From Eurosta solidaginis (Eukaryota > Arthropoda > Insecta > Diptera > Tephritidae): 64,000 bases of DNA. Position numbers and translations under genes: made by a program. The stretch is from positions 304,036,998 through 304,100,997 of the forward strand of contig NC_090319.1 of NCBI RefSeq assembly GCF_040869045.1, written 5' to 3'. Of the stretch, positions 55,612 to 64,000 are shown piece after piece; the stretch's first letter is position 1, and each line of letters opens with the position of its first letter. The notes under the pieces were generated by a model. That model searched no databases and had not been told where the DNA came from. It saw only the letters and a program-made list of their open reading frames with translations.

Positions 55612-57202
55612 GTATGCAACATTTAGTGATAACAGCCTAACTTTTACGTTTGTTGCATACACAAACAAAGCGAAGTTACCTGCGTTTTTGAGGACTTTGG
55701 CTTTTCTTCCCTTGTGAACAAATATCTTTACCGATAACTCTGTTATCGATTAATTTATCGAATTCTCGCAAATCAATATTGCACTGTCATCGGAGCTATA
55801 CATGTGTGCAAAATTTCAGCTCAATCGGACACCGGGAAGTGTAACAAATTTAACTTGTAAAATTTGATTACAGACAACAGCCAAGTGAAAGTAAATAAAA
55901 GCTTATAAAAAGTGTAAGATTCAATAGTCATATACTTTGCGCAAGCAAAATTTATAGAGAAGATCTATTAGATAGTTAGAATTGCACGTGTGGGTACAAT
56001 AATTGAGACTAGCGCAGTGCTTACCATACGTATGAAAGTATGTACCTTCCCAATTCATAGCAATCAATGCGCACAACCAAACGACGCTCATACTAGCTTC
56101 CCAGTTGGTTTGCAACAATTACTCAATATGCTGAAGGTGAGTACATGTCAATAGAAGACCCAATCCCACGGTGTCAAACGCGGATCTAATTGCATGATCA
56201 ACTGCCCAACTATCCATGTTGCCAACCTCAATACTTCGTAGCCAAATCATTGGTACTAAATTAGCTTGTAAGCGGGTGTTTCAATCACAAGGTCTTATCT
56301 TGGTATGATATGGAGTCTACCTAAGCTCCCACCATTTTAAGAATAATGGCATCCAATTGTAAAGCAACTCAACGATGAATTACATTACTATTTTCCCCCA
56401 AGCATAAACATTTATCTGTAACATGTTCTAATGGTAGGAGCTAAAGTATTAGGTGAAGTGATCAACCCGTTTTGAGTATCAAGCATAGTAATAAACAAAC
56501 GTTCTTCGCAACTAAGGGGCTACGATTCAACCTTGCCAGCATATTATGATTGAAATGTCATCTTCATTAAACACAGGTGCTATTCACATTTACCCTAGAT
56601 GAGATGCCATCAATCAACATAGCCTAACGCAGTTTCAAACATTTCAAAGAAGAAGAGTGAGAACAAACTCACTCTTGCAATTATCAACTGTTATCAAAAA
56701 ACGATAGGCATCTGTCTTATCTTCAGTTTTTTTACCAGGTTACTACAGTTTAAGCGACGGTTACATTTTTGGTATGTGATCAAATTTTTCCTTGACCTTC
56801 CCCCTAGAATAAGTAATGAGGCAGTTTACCCTTGTGGGAGGACCAAGAGTATACTGTATGCCAACTATCCAACGAAGAAGACCGCATAACTCCGAAGAGA
56901 ATGCTTTATTGTCAACTTCCATGAAAGTGAGTTCATCGCATTAAGGAACCACCAAAGGAATTTAAAATTCGATATGACACCGCAACCACAGTGATTCAGC
57001 CGAGTCCTCAAGGTAGGAATAAGACCTGAATACAAGCATCTGCGAGAGGTCACGATTATCTTTTTCGACTGTGATAGAGTCGCGCAGGTGATACACCACG
57101 GCCACCCTGCTCCCTTTCGAGTAAACACGACTCCGGGATCGATTAGCCTTATTTATAAACATCATTAATATGATGACGCCAATTTGCTACAATTTAAACG
57201 TC
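55612..57202. other. Unannotated DNA
   Basis: No gene I can support. The 87-codon minus frame at 56,865-57,128 has no recognised motif, and the stretch is not AT-repeat-like. It could hold older transposon pieces that I cannot identify. Confidence 0.4.
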
Positions 57203-57252
57203 TTACAACCGGTATGCCTACTGCGGGTACATTCTTTGCCTCTAGCCCGCAA
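57203..57252 (-). repeat. SINE-like repeat S, far-end scrap
   Basis: TTACAACCGGTATGCCTACT, GCGGGTACATTC and CTCTAGCCCGC match the far end of copy 1 (CCGCGGGAGTATTCTAA). Confidence 0.45.
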
Positions 57253-57489
57253 GAAGGAGTTGGTTTGTAACAATTACGCTTTCAAATTTGGGTTAATGTT
57301 CCCTATTTTGGCAGTGGCAAATGCATCACCAAATATATGAAGGAGCATAACCAACGCCACTATGATGTATGGCTGTTATCAAGGACGGTATCGAAAGAAG
57401 ATTGGACGTTTCTTAGAGTATTCTATATCCAGCAAAGCAAAATCAGCAACGATAATACTCCCTAAAATCTTTGAAATCGAAATTTACAT

Positions 57490-58251
57490 CTTACCTTCAC
57501 CACGCTGAATTCCCTCAACACAAATAAATTGTGGATTGAACTAAGCATCATACAACAGAACAGTACTCGTAGCGCTAGAGTTGTCTACAGTATTCGACAA
57601 GCTCAGACACAGCACATTACTGCAAGACTTCAATGAGTCTATCATTCCTCCGAGTCCCAAAAAGTCGACCGTAAATTATCTGCCGGCAGACGTTGGTTCA
57701 TTTCTATTATGTCCGACTATTATGTCAGATGCTGATGACTGCACGATAATGGCAACAGTATCTGGCCCTACTATTGGTGAAATTTTCTATAATATTAACA
57801 ACTTTCTCCCTAGTCTTTCCAATTTTTGCATCTCGCGAAATTTGGTCTTCGAAGACCTTATTTACAATGATGGCATTACGTTACCGGCTGTCTTACAACT
57901 AAAATGACTGACGTTCAATCAGAACCTGTATTTTGGCAAACAAGCAGCCGAACTCGTATCTTTTACTCATAGGCGTAACAAAATCCTCAAGTCCCTCGCT
58001 GGCAGCATTTACGGAAAAGACAAAGAAATACTCATAACTACATATAAAGGCAATTGCCCAGCCCCTTGTATGCAAAGCGTATCCGAGATGGTCGCCAAAC
58101 TTAATAGAAACAAACTTGAGGAAACTACATACCACACAGCATTTTTATGTCACCAGAACATTATCTACACAGCGAGGTGAAAATACTGCCTGGCGAACCC
58201 CGTTCTCAATGAAAACTACACAAAACTCGAAGTTGACGAGCTTTCTCAAGG
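57490..58251 (+). pseudogene. Older Jockey/CR1-type LINE copy, left part (host of the young insertion)
   Basis: The sequence runs parallel to the RT region of the inserted element: AGAACAGTACTCGTAGCGCT against AGAACAGTACTCGTAGCGTT, then a degraded YADD block reading SDADDCTIMATVSGP (57,727-57,771), then ISRNLVF and LPAVLQLK. A stop at 57,905-57,907 ends that frame. Later pieces match the LAGS, KDKE and YKA blocks. A segment including the GVPQG block has been lost. It is interrupted at 58,251 by the young element, and its continuation is at 62,307-62,530. Confidence 0.75.
58236..58251 (+). repeat. Target-site duplication, left copy (16 bp)
   Basis: ACGAGCTTTCTCAAGG, repeated exactly at 62,307-62,322. 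It marks the left boundary of the inserted LINE. Confidence 0.9.
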
Positions 58252-58274
58252 CGCTTCCCAAGGCAGTCGGTTAT

Positions 58275-58849
58275 ATGTACCGGAGCGACTCGGGATTTTT
58301 CCCGACCAAGGACTGTCATTTCAGTGTGACCCCATTTAATTTGTTTCGTCCCTCCCACAAATTGTCATCCTCCCAGCAGCTCCTTGCAGCAGGACTGCTA
58401 CATATTCTCTTACTCCGGGAAGGTATCGAACCCAATCCGGGTCCGTCTCCTGACCCCGGTCATGAGAAATGGTTTTGCTGCATCTGCCAGAAAAGAATCT
58501 TTTTAGGACGGTCATACTCTGTTCAGTGTGTCTCGTGCAAGGGATGGTTGCATCGGACAGGTTGTTCTGGGCTTGATCCCAAAACCCGACGTCCACGTAA
58601 CTTTTATAAATCTTTTGTGGCTCCTTGCTGCTCACGCCCAAGGGCGTCCCGTAGTCTACGCCTAAGCGTATCCCCACTACCTTCCAGCAGCTTCGCTGCT
58701 CAGCAAGCCACAACAAGTACCCGCTGCTGCTCGCGCCCCACGGCGCCAACAACTCAAACAGCTGATACCACTCATAACTACTACCTTCGTAGTAGAGCTG
58801 GTAGCAATGCTGAGCATCAGCCCCTGCCCCCGTCTTCTTCTCCCCCCCC
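58275..58849 (+). pseudogene. LINE ORF N-terminus: 2A-like peptide and first cysteine cluster
   Basis: The start is inferred at ATG 58,275, 23 nt into the element; the frame also extends upstream through the older copy, which is coincidental. The first 57 residues end in LLHILLLREGIEPNPGP, a 2A-like ribosome-skipping motif (NPGP at 58,434-58,445). Next comes a PHD/zinc-finger-like cluster CCICQKR ... QCVSCKGWLHRTGCSGL ... APCC (58,476-58,631), then a long Ser/Pro/Thr-rich linker. The frame is lost in an 8-C run at 58,842-58,849: the following conserved frame requires one C fewer. It probably binds RNA or protein in the retrotransposon particle. Confidence 0.8.
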
Positions 58850-60000
58850 TCTTTTCTGGCAGCAATCGTGCAGGTCAGGGAAACAGACTCTTAGTCCCTG
58901 CCTCCGTTTGCACCGTCTGCCAGCACAGAATATATAGGTTTGCGACATCCACTCAATGCAGCTCCTGCCTTGGGTGGTGCCACTTTCCTAGATGTTCTGG
59001 TCTCCGCGACGGCAACCCCTCGACGGGTTTCATCGCGCCATGTTGCCAGGTCGCAAACCCAAATCATCCGGGTACCCCAATGCTTGCCCAAGGGCGCCCA
59101 GTCCCAAGGCCACAACAGCAATTGCGTCCTGGCCTTCCACAACCTAGGCGTAGTCACCCCTCACTTACCCCTAGAGTGGCGGCGTCACCCCTCATGCACT
59201 TCAGAATTCTGCAGTTCAACTGTAATGGACTAACTGGGAAGATTACGGAGATAGTCGATTTCATGAAGCGGCACAACATCCGCATTGCTGCGATTCAAGA
59301 GACTAAACTCACAGCAAGATCTGCATTGCAGACCTGCTCTGGTTATAATGTCCACAGGAAAGACCGCGAGAGCGGAAATGGAGGCGGCCTCGCGTTTATC
59401 ATACACCACTCTGTGCAATATCATATATTTGATCCTGGCATCGACCGCAGTGACAATGTCTTAGAACGTCAAGGCCTATCTGTCCGGTCAGGCGATGCAA
59501 ATCTAGAAATCATCAACATCTACATCCCTCCTGTCACCTGTTGCCCCAGTGGATACCGCCCTAATATCGAGGCCTTACTCACTGGCAACAATCGCATTAT
59601 CTTAGGCGATTTCAATGCCCATCACGACCTATGGCATTCAAGCTTGCGGGCGGACAGTAGGGGTGAGATGTTGGCGGATCAAATAGACGAAACGACGTTC
59701 TGCACAATAAACGGAGACGCCCCCACACGTATGGTAGGAAGCTTTCATAGCTCGCCAGATATCTCAATCGTAAGCGCAGAACTCGTAAACTGCGTCAACT
59801 GGCAGCCGATGGTAACATTGGCATCCGACCACCTGCCCATACTTATTTCGTTCGAGCGTACCGCCGACTTCATCGTCACCGAAAAACGCACTTTCATAAA
59901 CTTCAAAAAAGGAAAGTGGGAAGAATATAAATCTGCAACAGACAGCAGCTTTGCTGCCCTCCCTATCCCGACTGATGCCCGCCAAGGGGAGCGTGCCTTC
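58850..60000 (+). pseudogene. LINE second cysteine cluster and AP-type endonuclease
   Basis: In this frame: VCTVCQHRIY ... QCSSCLGWCHFPRCSGL ... APCC (about 58,915-59,046), a duplicate in form of the first cluster. A Pro/Gln-rich linker follows, then an endonuclease/exonuclease/phosphatase fold of about 220 residues (from about 59,200). The catalytic motifs are all visible: LQFNCNGL, IQETKL, GDFNAHHDLW, SSPDIS and SDHLPI. This enzyme nicks the target DNA to start reverse transcription. The frame breaks at 60,000/60,001, where one base is missing relative to the continuing frame. Confidence 0.85.
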
Positions 60001-61667
60001 GTAAGGTCATTGAATCCGCCTCGGCACATTTCATTCCCGCCGGGAGAATTCCCGAAATCCGGCCCCACTTCCCGGCGGAGGCCGCGAGCTTAGCGAGGGA
60101 ACGCGACCTTATAAGACAGCTTGATCCAGGCGACCCCCAAATAAGGGATATAAACCAACGCATCAGATTGCTTGTGGACGAACACAAGCGGGCGAAATGG
60201 GAAGAGCACCTAAGAGGTTGTAACCTCTCTACCGGTGTAGGTAAACTTTGGTCCACCGTAAAGTCCCTATCGAATCCGACTAAGTACAAAGACAAAGTTT
60301 CCATCGCCTTTGGCGATAAGGTGCTGTCGGATGCGAAAAAATGCGCGAGCGCTTTCTGCCGACAATATATAATGCATCCTACGGTCGACAAAGATAGACG
60401 GAGAGCCAATAGACACGCACATAAACACAAACTCAGCGTGTCACCAATTACCATCACCGCTAGAGAGGTTGAGGACGCCATTGGTCGCGCTAAACCATCC
60501 AAAGCAGTGGGCCCAGACGGCATAGCCATGCCGATGCTTAAAAACCTAGGGAAAGAGGGTTTCAAATATTTAGCGCATGTCTTCAACCTGTCTCTTTCCA
60601 CCTTTGTCATATCCGAGAAATGGAAAATGGCCAAGGTGGTCCCGCTACTAAAGCCTGGGAAACCAGCTAACGTAGGTGAGTCATATCGTCCGATATCTCT
60701 CCTATCGCCAGTGGCAAAGACGCTTGAAGCCATTTTGCTCCCTTATTTCCAAGCACATTTGCAGCTAGCCCCTCATCAGCATGGCTTCAGAAAACTCCAT
60801 AGCACTACCTCCGCGCTAAATGTCATTAGCACCCAGATAAATTGCGGTTTGAATCAATATCCCCACCATAGAACAGTACTCGTAGCGTTAGACCTATCAA
60901 AAGCTTTTGATACGGTCAACCATGGCTCGTTACTGCAAGACCTGGAAGGGTCCACCCTTCCCCCATGTCTTAAAAGGTGGACCGCAAATTATCTGGGTGG
61001 TCGGCAGGCATCGGTGCAATTCAGAAACGAAACATCAAAACAAAGGAGAATTAAACAAGGGGTGCCACAGGGTGGTGTCCTATCCCCGCTTTTGTTTAGT
61101 TTCTACATATCTAAGCTACCTTCACCACCGGAAGGAGTCACAATCGTTTCCTACGCCGATGACTGCACAATAATGGCCACAGGCCCAGGCCCAAAGATCG
61201 ATGGGCTATGCAATAAAATAAATGGCTATCTCCCTGATCTCTCCAGTTTTTTCGCCTCGCGAAACCTGGCATTGTCACCGACTAAATCTTCCGCGACCTT
61301 GTTTACAACATGGACGCCCCAAATGTCGACCATATTGAACATCCACGTCGATGGCACTACGCTACCGACTGTCCTACACCCAAAAATCTTGGGTGTGACG
61401 TTTGATCAGGATCTACATTTTGGTGCGCACGCAACCGCAATTGTTCCAAGAATTCAGAGCCGTAATAAAATCTTCAAATCCCTTGCTGGCAGTACCTGGG
61501 GAAAAGATAAAGAAACGCTCTTGACCACATACAAAGCAATTAGCCAGCCGATTACGTGCTACGCGTCACCCATATGGTCGCCAAGCCTAAAAACCACCCA
61601 TTGGAAGAAACTACAGGCCTGCCAAAATACTGCTCTCAGAATCGCCACGGGCTGTCTTCTTATGTCC
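60000..61667 (+). pseudogene. LINE reverse transcriptase
   Basis: The linker after the endonuclease (ARERDLIRQLDPGDPQIRDI) leads into RT blocks: KAVGPDGIAMPMLKNLG, WKMAKVVPLLKPGKP, YRPISLLSPVAKTLE, HQHGFRKLHSTTSAL, LVALDLSKAFDTVNH (first catalytic Asp), GVPQGGVLSPLLFSFYI and SYADDCTIMA (YADD at 61,152-61,163). The thumb region with the LGVTFDQDLHFG block and the TYKAISQPITCYASPIW segment follows. It copies element RNA at the nicked target. All catalytic residues are intact. The frame is lost at about 61,665-61,668 (one C missing), as shown by the unbroken frame at the same place in the copies at 17.9 and 41.9 kb. Confidence 0.88.
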
Positions 61668-62257
61668 CAGAACACCATCTGCATAATGAGGCGAGAATAC
61701 TCCCCATCAGGGAGAGAAATGAGATGCTGACCAAACAGTTTCTGTTGAATACCCAGAAACCTGGGCATCCCAACAGACATCTGATTGACGAACCAGCACC
61801 GCCTAGGGGCCTAAGGAGTCATCTCCGTAAGCATTTTGAGGAAATACGGCATCTGAGAACCCAGCCGTATGAAGCGGAAAAACACAAGCAGGTCCTTGGT
61901 GAACTCCATAGACAGGCGTCGGACCTTTATGTCGGGAATTGCCCGGTGAATCCAGTACTTGAAGAAAAATATCCAGAACTCGCAGAAGAGGAACGCATAC
62001 TCCCCAGGGAAACGCGTGTCACTCTTGCTCAACTTCGTTCTGGATACTGTAACAGGTTAAACTCTTACCTATCCAGAATCAACCCCGACATACAAAATGT
62101 ATGCCCTGCTTGCAACGTGTCCCCACATGACACCAACCATCTCTTTAATTGTAATTTGGAACCAACGCCTCTAACACCCCTTTCCTTATGGTCCACCCCT
62201 GTTGAAACGGCAAGTTTCCTTGGACTCCCGTTAGAGGATATTGATGACAATTTGTGA
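61667..62257 (+). pseudogene. LINE ORF C-terminus with zinc knuckle
   Basis: The frame opens with PEHHLHNEARILPIRERNEM and continues to TGA at 62,255-62,257. Features: a charged segment (KHFEEIRHLRTQPYEAEKHK), then RVTLAQLRSGYCNRLNSYLS and a cysteine-histidine cluster VCPACNVSPHDTNHLFNCNL (about 62,099-62,158), the C-terminal knuckle of many CR1/Jockey-type proteins. There is no RNase H domain. Only about 50 nt separate the stop from the end of the (CAA)n tail. Confidence 0.8.
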
Positions 62258-62288
62258 TCGGTCGCGGCTATTAGGTGGGGCGAGCATT

Positions 62289-62306
62289 GCTACAACAACA
62301 ACAACA
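62289..62306 (+). repeat. 3' tail of the LINE, (CAA)n
   Basis: GCTACAACAACAACAACA ends the element in place of poly(A), directly before the right target duplication. The boundary with the duplication is ambiguous by 1-2 bases. Confidence 0.85.
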
Positions 62307-62322
62307 ACGAGCTTTCTCAAGG
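62307..62322 (+). repeat. Target-site duplication, right copy (16 bp)
   Basis: ACGAGCTTTCTCAAGG, identical to 58,236-58,251. Confidence 0.9.
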
Positions 62323-62530
62323 ACACGCACGTAACTTTGGCACAACTTCAGTCTGAATAGTATACTAGGTTAATTTCTTACATATCCAGAATCAACCCCC
62401 ACGTATGCAATGTATGCCCTGCATGTAGTGTGTCCCCAAGCAAAACCAAGCAATTTTTCAATTTTAATGTGGAATCAAATCCAAGTCTCTTTGGTCCTTG
62501 GTTTGTATGGAGTAACGATGAGGCAACTAA
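62323..62530 (+). pseudogene. Older Jockey/CR1-type LINE copy, right part
   Basis: It continues with ACGTAACTTTGGCACAACTT, parallel to the RVTLAQL coding segment of the young element. Then ATATCCAGAATCAACCCCCA and a knuckle region reading VCPACSVSPSKTKQF (with the last Cys lost), then NVESNPSLFGPW. Stops are present (for example in 'QSE*YTRL'). Confidence 0.7.
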
Positions 62531-63149
62531 ATATCAAAATAAAAAGCTGCAATTTTTACAGACTAGCTTCTGGAATACCCAGAACCATATTTTCAATATA
62601 ACACCCACCCTAATGACTAACATATTATCGCTCCTTCTAAAGCATAGACGGCTACTGCGATTATACGGATGAACATAACAAAGATTGTTTATCTCATATG
62701 AAATAACATGGTGAACTCCCTGCGTGAGAACTGGTAGCATGAAAGGAAGCTTAGTAATATGTGTTTATTGTTGTTGTTGTTAAATGTACCTTGGTTTTAA
62801 CTCATAAGGTCAATTAGACATATTGTCAACTGAAGTTATGACCAGGTGAAATGGTCACAACGTCAAATTTCAAATGCAACAATGTCAACGATATTGACAT
62901 TATCACGGTCCATGACAACTGACTGTCAGTTGTTTCGCTTCCCACGCCCATTTATAAAAATGTTAACAACTGTTGAACTACAGTAATACTTCATTGTTTT
63001 ATTGCTATAGTTTCCTTCAAGCAAATGAAAAAAACATTCGCGCCAGTTTTCTTATATTTTATTTCCATTCTAGTGAAAAATCTTTAAAAAACGGACCCAA
63101 TGAGGTCTCTATGAGATAAGGGCAACTTCTTCAACTAGACGCCATCTTG
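62531..63149. other. Unannotated DNA
   Basis: A (TTG)n tract lies at about 62,767-62,781. No other supported feature. Confidence 0.4.
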
Positions 63150-63500
63150 GATAGAAAGGCAACAAGCTTCCTGCACAAATTTCAAAAATCTGCAGTAAGA
63201 ATTCTTACGGGTGTCATGACAGGTTATTGAGCTAATGCACAAACGCTCCGATGTGGGCGCATACCAGAAAGCTCCCTCTGCAGAAGCCGTCAGAATGAAG
63301 AGGAGAGGAATCGATTCATCACTTCCTCTGTCGATATTCAGGACTGCAAATAAGACGACTCAGATTTAGGGGGCAAGGTTTTTCCACCTACTGGCAGAAT
63401 AGTGGATTTTCCAATCCCACTGAAGTTCGTCAGAGAAAGCAATGGGTTCGTTGAAGATCACCAAGAAGTACTCCGGTTGAATGAATGTGCCGCCACCCGG
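63150..63500 (+). pseudogene. RNase H-type LINE C-terminal scrap
   Basis: The translation gives KSAVRILTGVMTG, then a cysteine-containing piece CGRIPESSLCRSRQNEEERN, then (after a frame change) LQIRRLRFRGQGFSTYW. This is the order seen in insect LINE ORF2 tails: a V-R-x-LTG block, a zinc-knuckle-like segment and an R-LRFLGQ-F block. Stops intervene. The family differs from the 25.1 and 28.8 kb fragments as far as I can tell. Confidence 0.5.
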
Positions 63501-64000
63501 CACTAATAGAGGGCGTTTGCAATGAACAGAAATATCTCCTAGTGGAAGTGCAGGAAATTTACACGCACGGCCTCTTAACTAAACGTAACTCAACCTTGTA
63601 AAAATTAGAAAAAAATCGCGGGAAATTTTGTTTGCGCTACTTTTTCTAATTCTGGTTTCAATGCAATGCAAAATCTGATTAAAAGCTGGGACCAGGATTC
63701 CTTTAAAATAAGAACACATTTAATTAAGCTAAAGTTTTTGTATTTGTGCTGATCTTAAAAAGGAGTATATTGCTATGGTCTTTTTTGCGAAATGGTCATA
63801 AGGTCAAAGGGAATGTTTCTAAAAGTTCGCTAAGTGAAATTAATAAACGTCAGAAAGTTAGTTGACCTCATGACACCCTGGCGCCTTAACTACAGATACT
63901 GCGAGTAAAGGCCACGCCAGTGCATTTACTTAGAGAAACCTCTCTGGAATTTCTAATAGACACTCGGTGAGATTTCGATTTTTAAATTTTAAATCGCAGC
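63501..64000. other. Unannotated DNA at window end
   Basis: No credible frame or shared repeat. Confidence 0.45.

Larger units (their letters stand above)
58252..62306 (+). mobile_element. Near-complete APE-type non-LTR retrotransposon (Jockey/CR1 group), ~4.05 kb
   Basis: The element is bounded by perfect 16-bp duplications. From 5' to 3' it has: a ~23-nt leader, an N-terminal peptide ending in a 2A-like NPGP, two PHD-like cysteine clusters, an apurinic-type endonuclease, a reverse transcriptase with YADD, a C-terminal region with a CxxC-H-C knuckle, a ~30-nt 3' tail region and (CAA)n. There is no RNase H, which argues against the I/R1/LOA type. The length and completeness suggest a recent, full-length or nearly full-length insertion. 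Three single-base frame breaks (near 58,845, 60,000 and 61,666) split the coding sequence. Jockey versus CR1 clade placement needs a tree. Confidence 0.9.

Noticed and set aside
56140..56640. Decayed coding region of a conserved host gene
   Set aside because: I tried to read it against familiar ATPase-like sequences and found no consistent frame or motif.

Overview
This window looks like nuclear DNA of a fly, most likely a tephritid-type (true fruit fly) dipteran. It is AT-rich, packed with decayed non-LTR retrotransposons, Gypsy-like LTRs, tRNA-derived SINEs, short inverted-repeat (MITE or foldback) elements and the GTCCGTCC-bearing repeats common in fly genomes. The species is inferred from memory of repeat families, not from a search. 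I found no host gene, rRNA, functional tRNA or CRISPR array that I can support. Almost every long reading frame is a transposon remnant or a chance frame inside a repeat.

Layout. 1-18 kb: AT-rich DNA with several inverted-repeat elements (3.7, 4.7, 5.8, 9.6 and 10.6 kb), 167-bp repeat units (5.7-6.6 kb), a solo LTR (7.7-8.3 kb), SINE-like repeats and a broken Jockey/CR1-type LINE piece (17.4-18.2 kb). 18.5-32.2 kb: RTE-like LINE fragments on both strands, a GTCCGTCC repeat (20.2-21.8 kb), two RNase H-bearing LINE tails (25.1 and 28.8 kb) and a solo LTR with a 4-bp target duplication (30.4-30.9 kb). 33-40.9 kb: SINEs, more GTCCGTCC repeats, a possible LTR or promoter and an RT remnant with a damaged catalytic motif. 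41.7-51.5 kb: a LINE fragment split by a MITE, SINEs around a foldback element, two TATCGAT-rich arrays, and a complete 2.1-kb GTCCGTCC repeat inserted in another repeat. 53.3-55.6 kb: a 600-bp near-perfect palindrome and a Gypsy-type remnant (protease, integrase tail, 3' LTR).

The best-preserved element lies at 58,252-62,306. It is an APE-type non-LTR retrotransposon of about 4.05 kb with two cysteine-rich fingers, an endonuclease, a reverse transcriptase with YADD, a C-terminal zinc knuckle and a (CAA)n tail. A perfect 16-bp target-site duplication flanks it, and it sits inside an older, decayed copy of its own family. Its N-terminus carries a 2A-like NPGP motif. Three single-base frame breaks interrupt it.

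The genes do not form a pathway. The window is best read as a nested transposon graveyard in which insertion order can be reconstructed: older LINEs, then SINE-like, MITE and GTCCGTCC insertions, then the young LINE.
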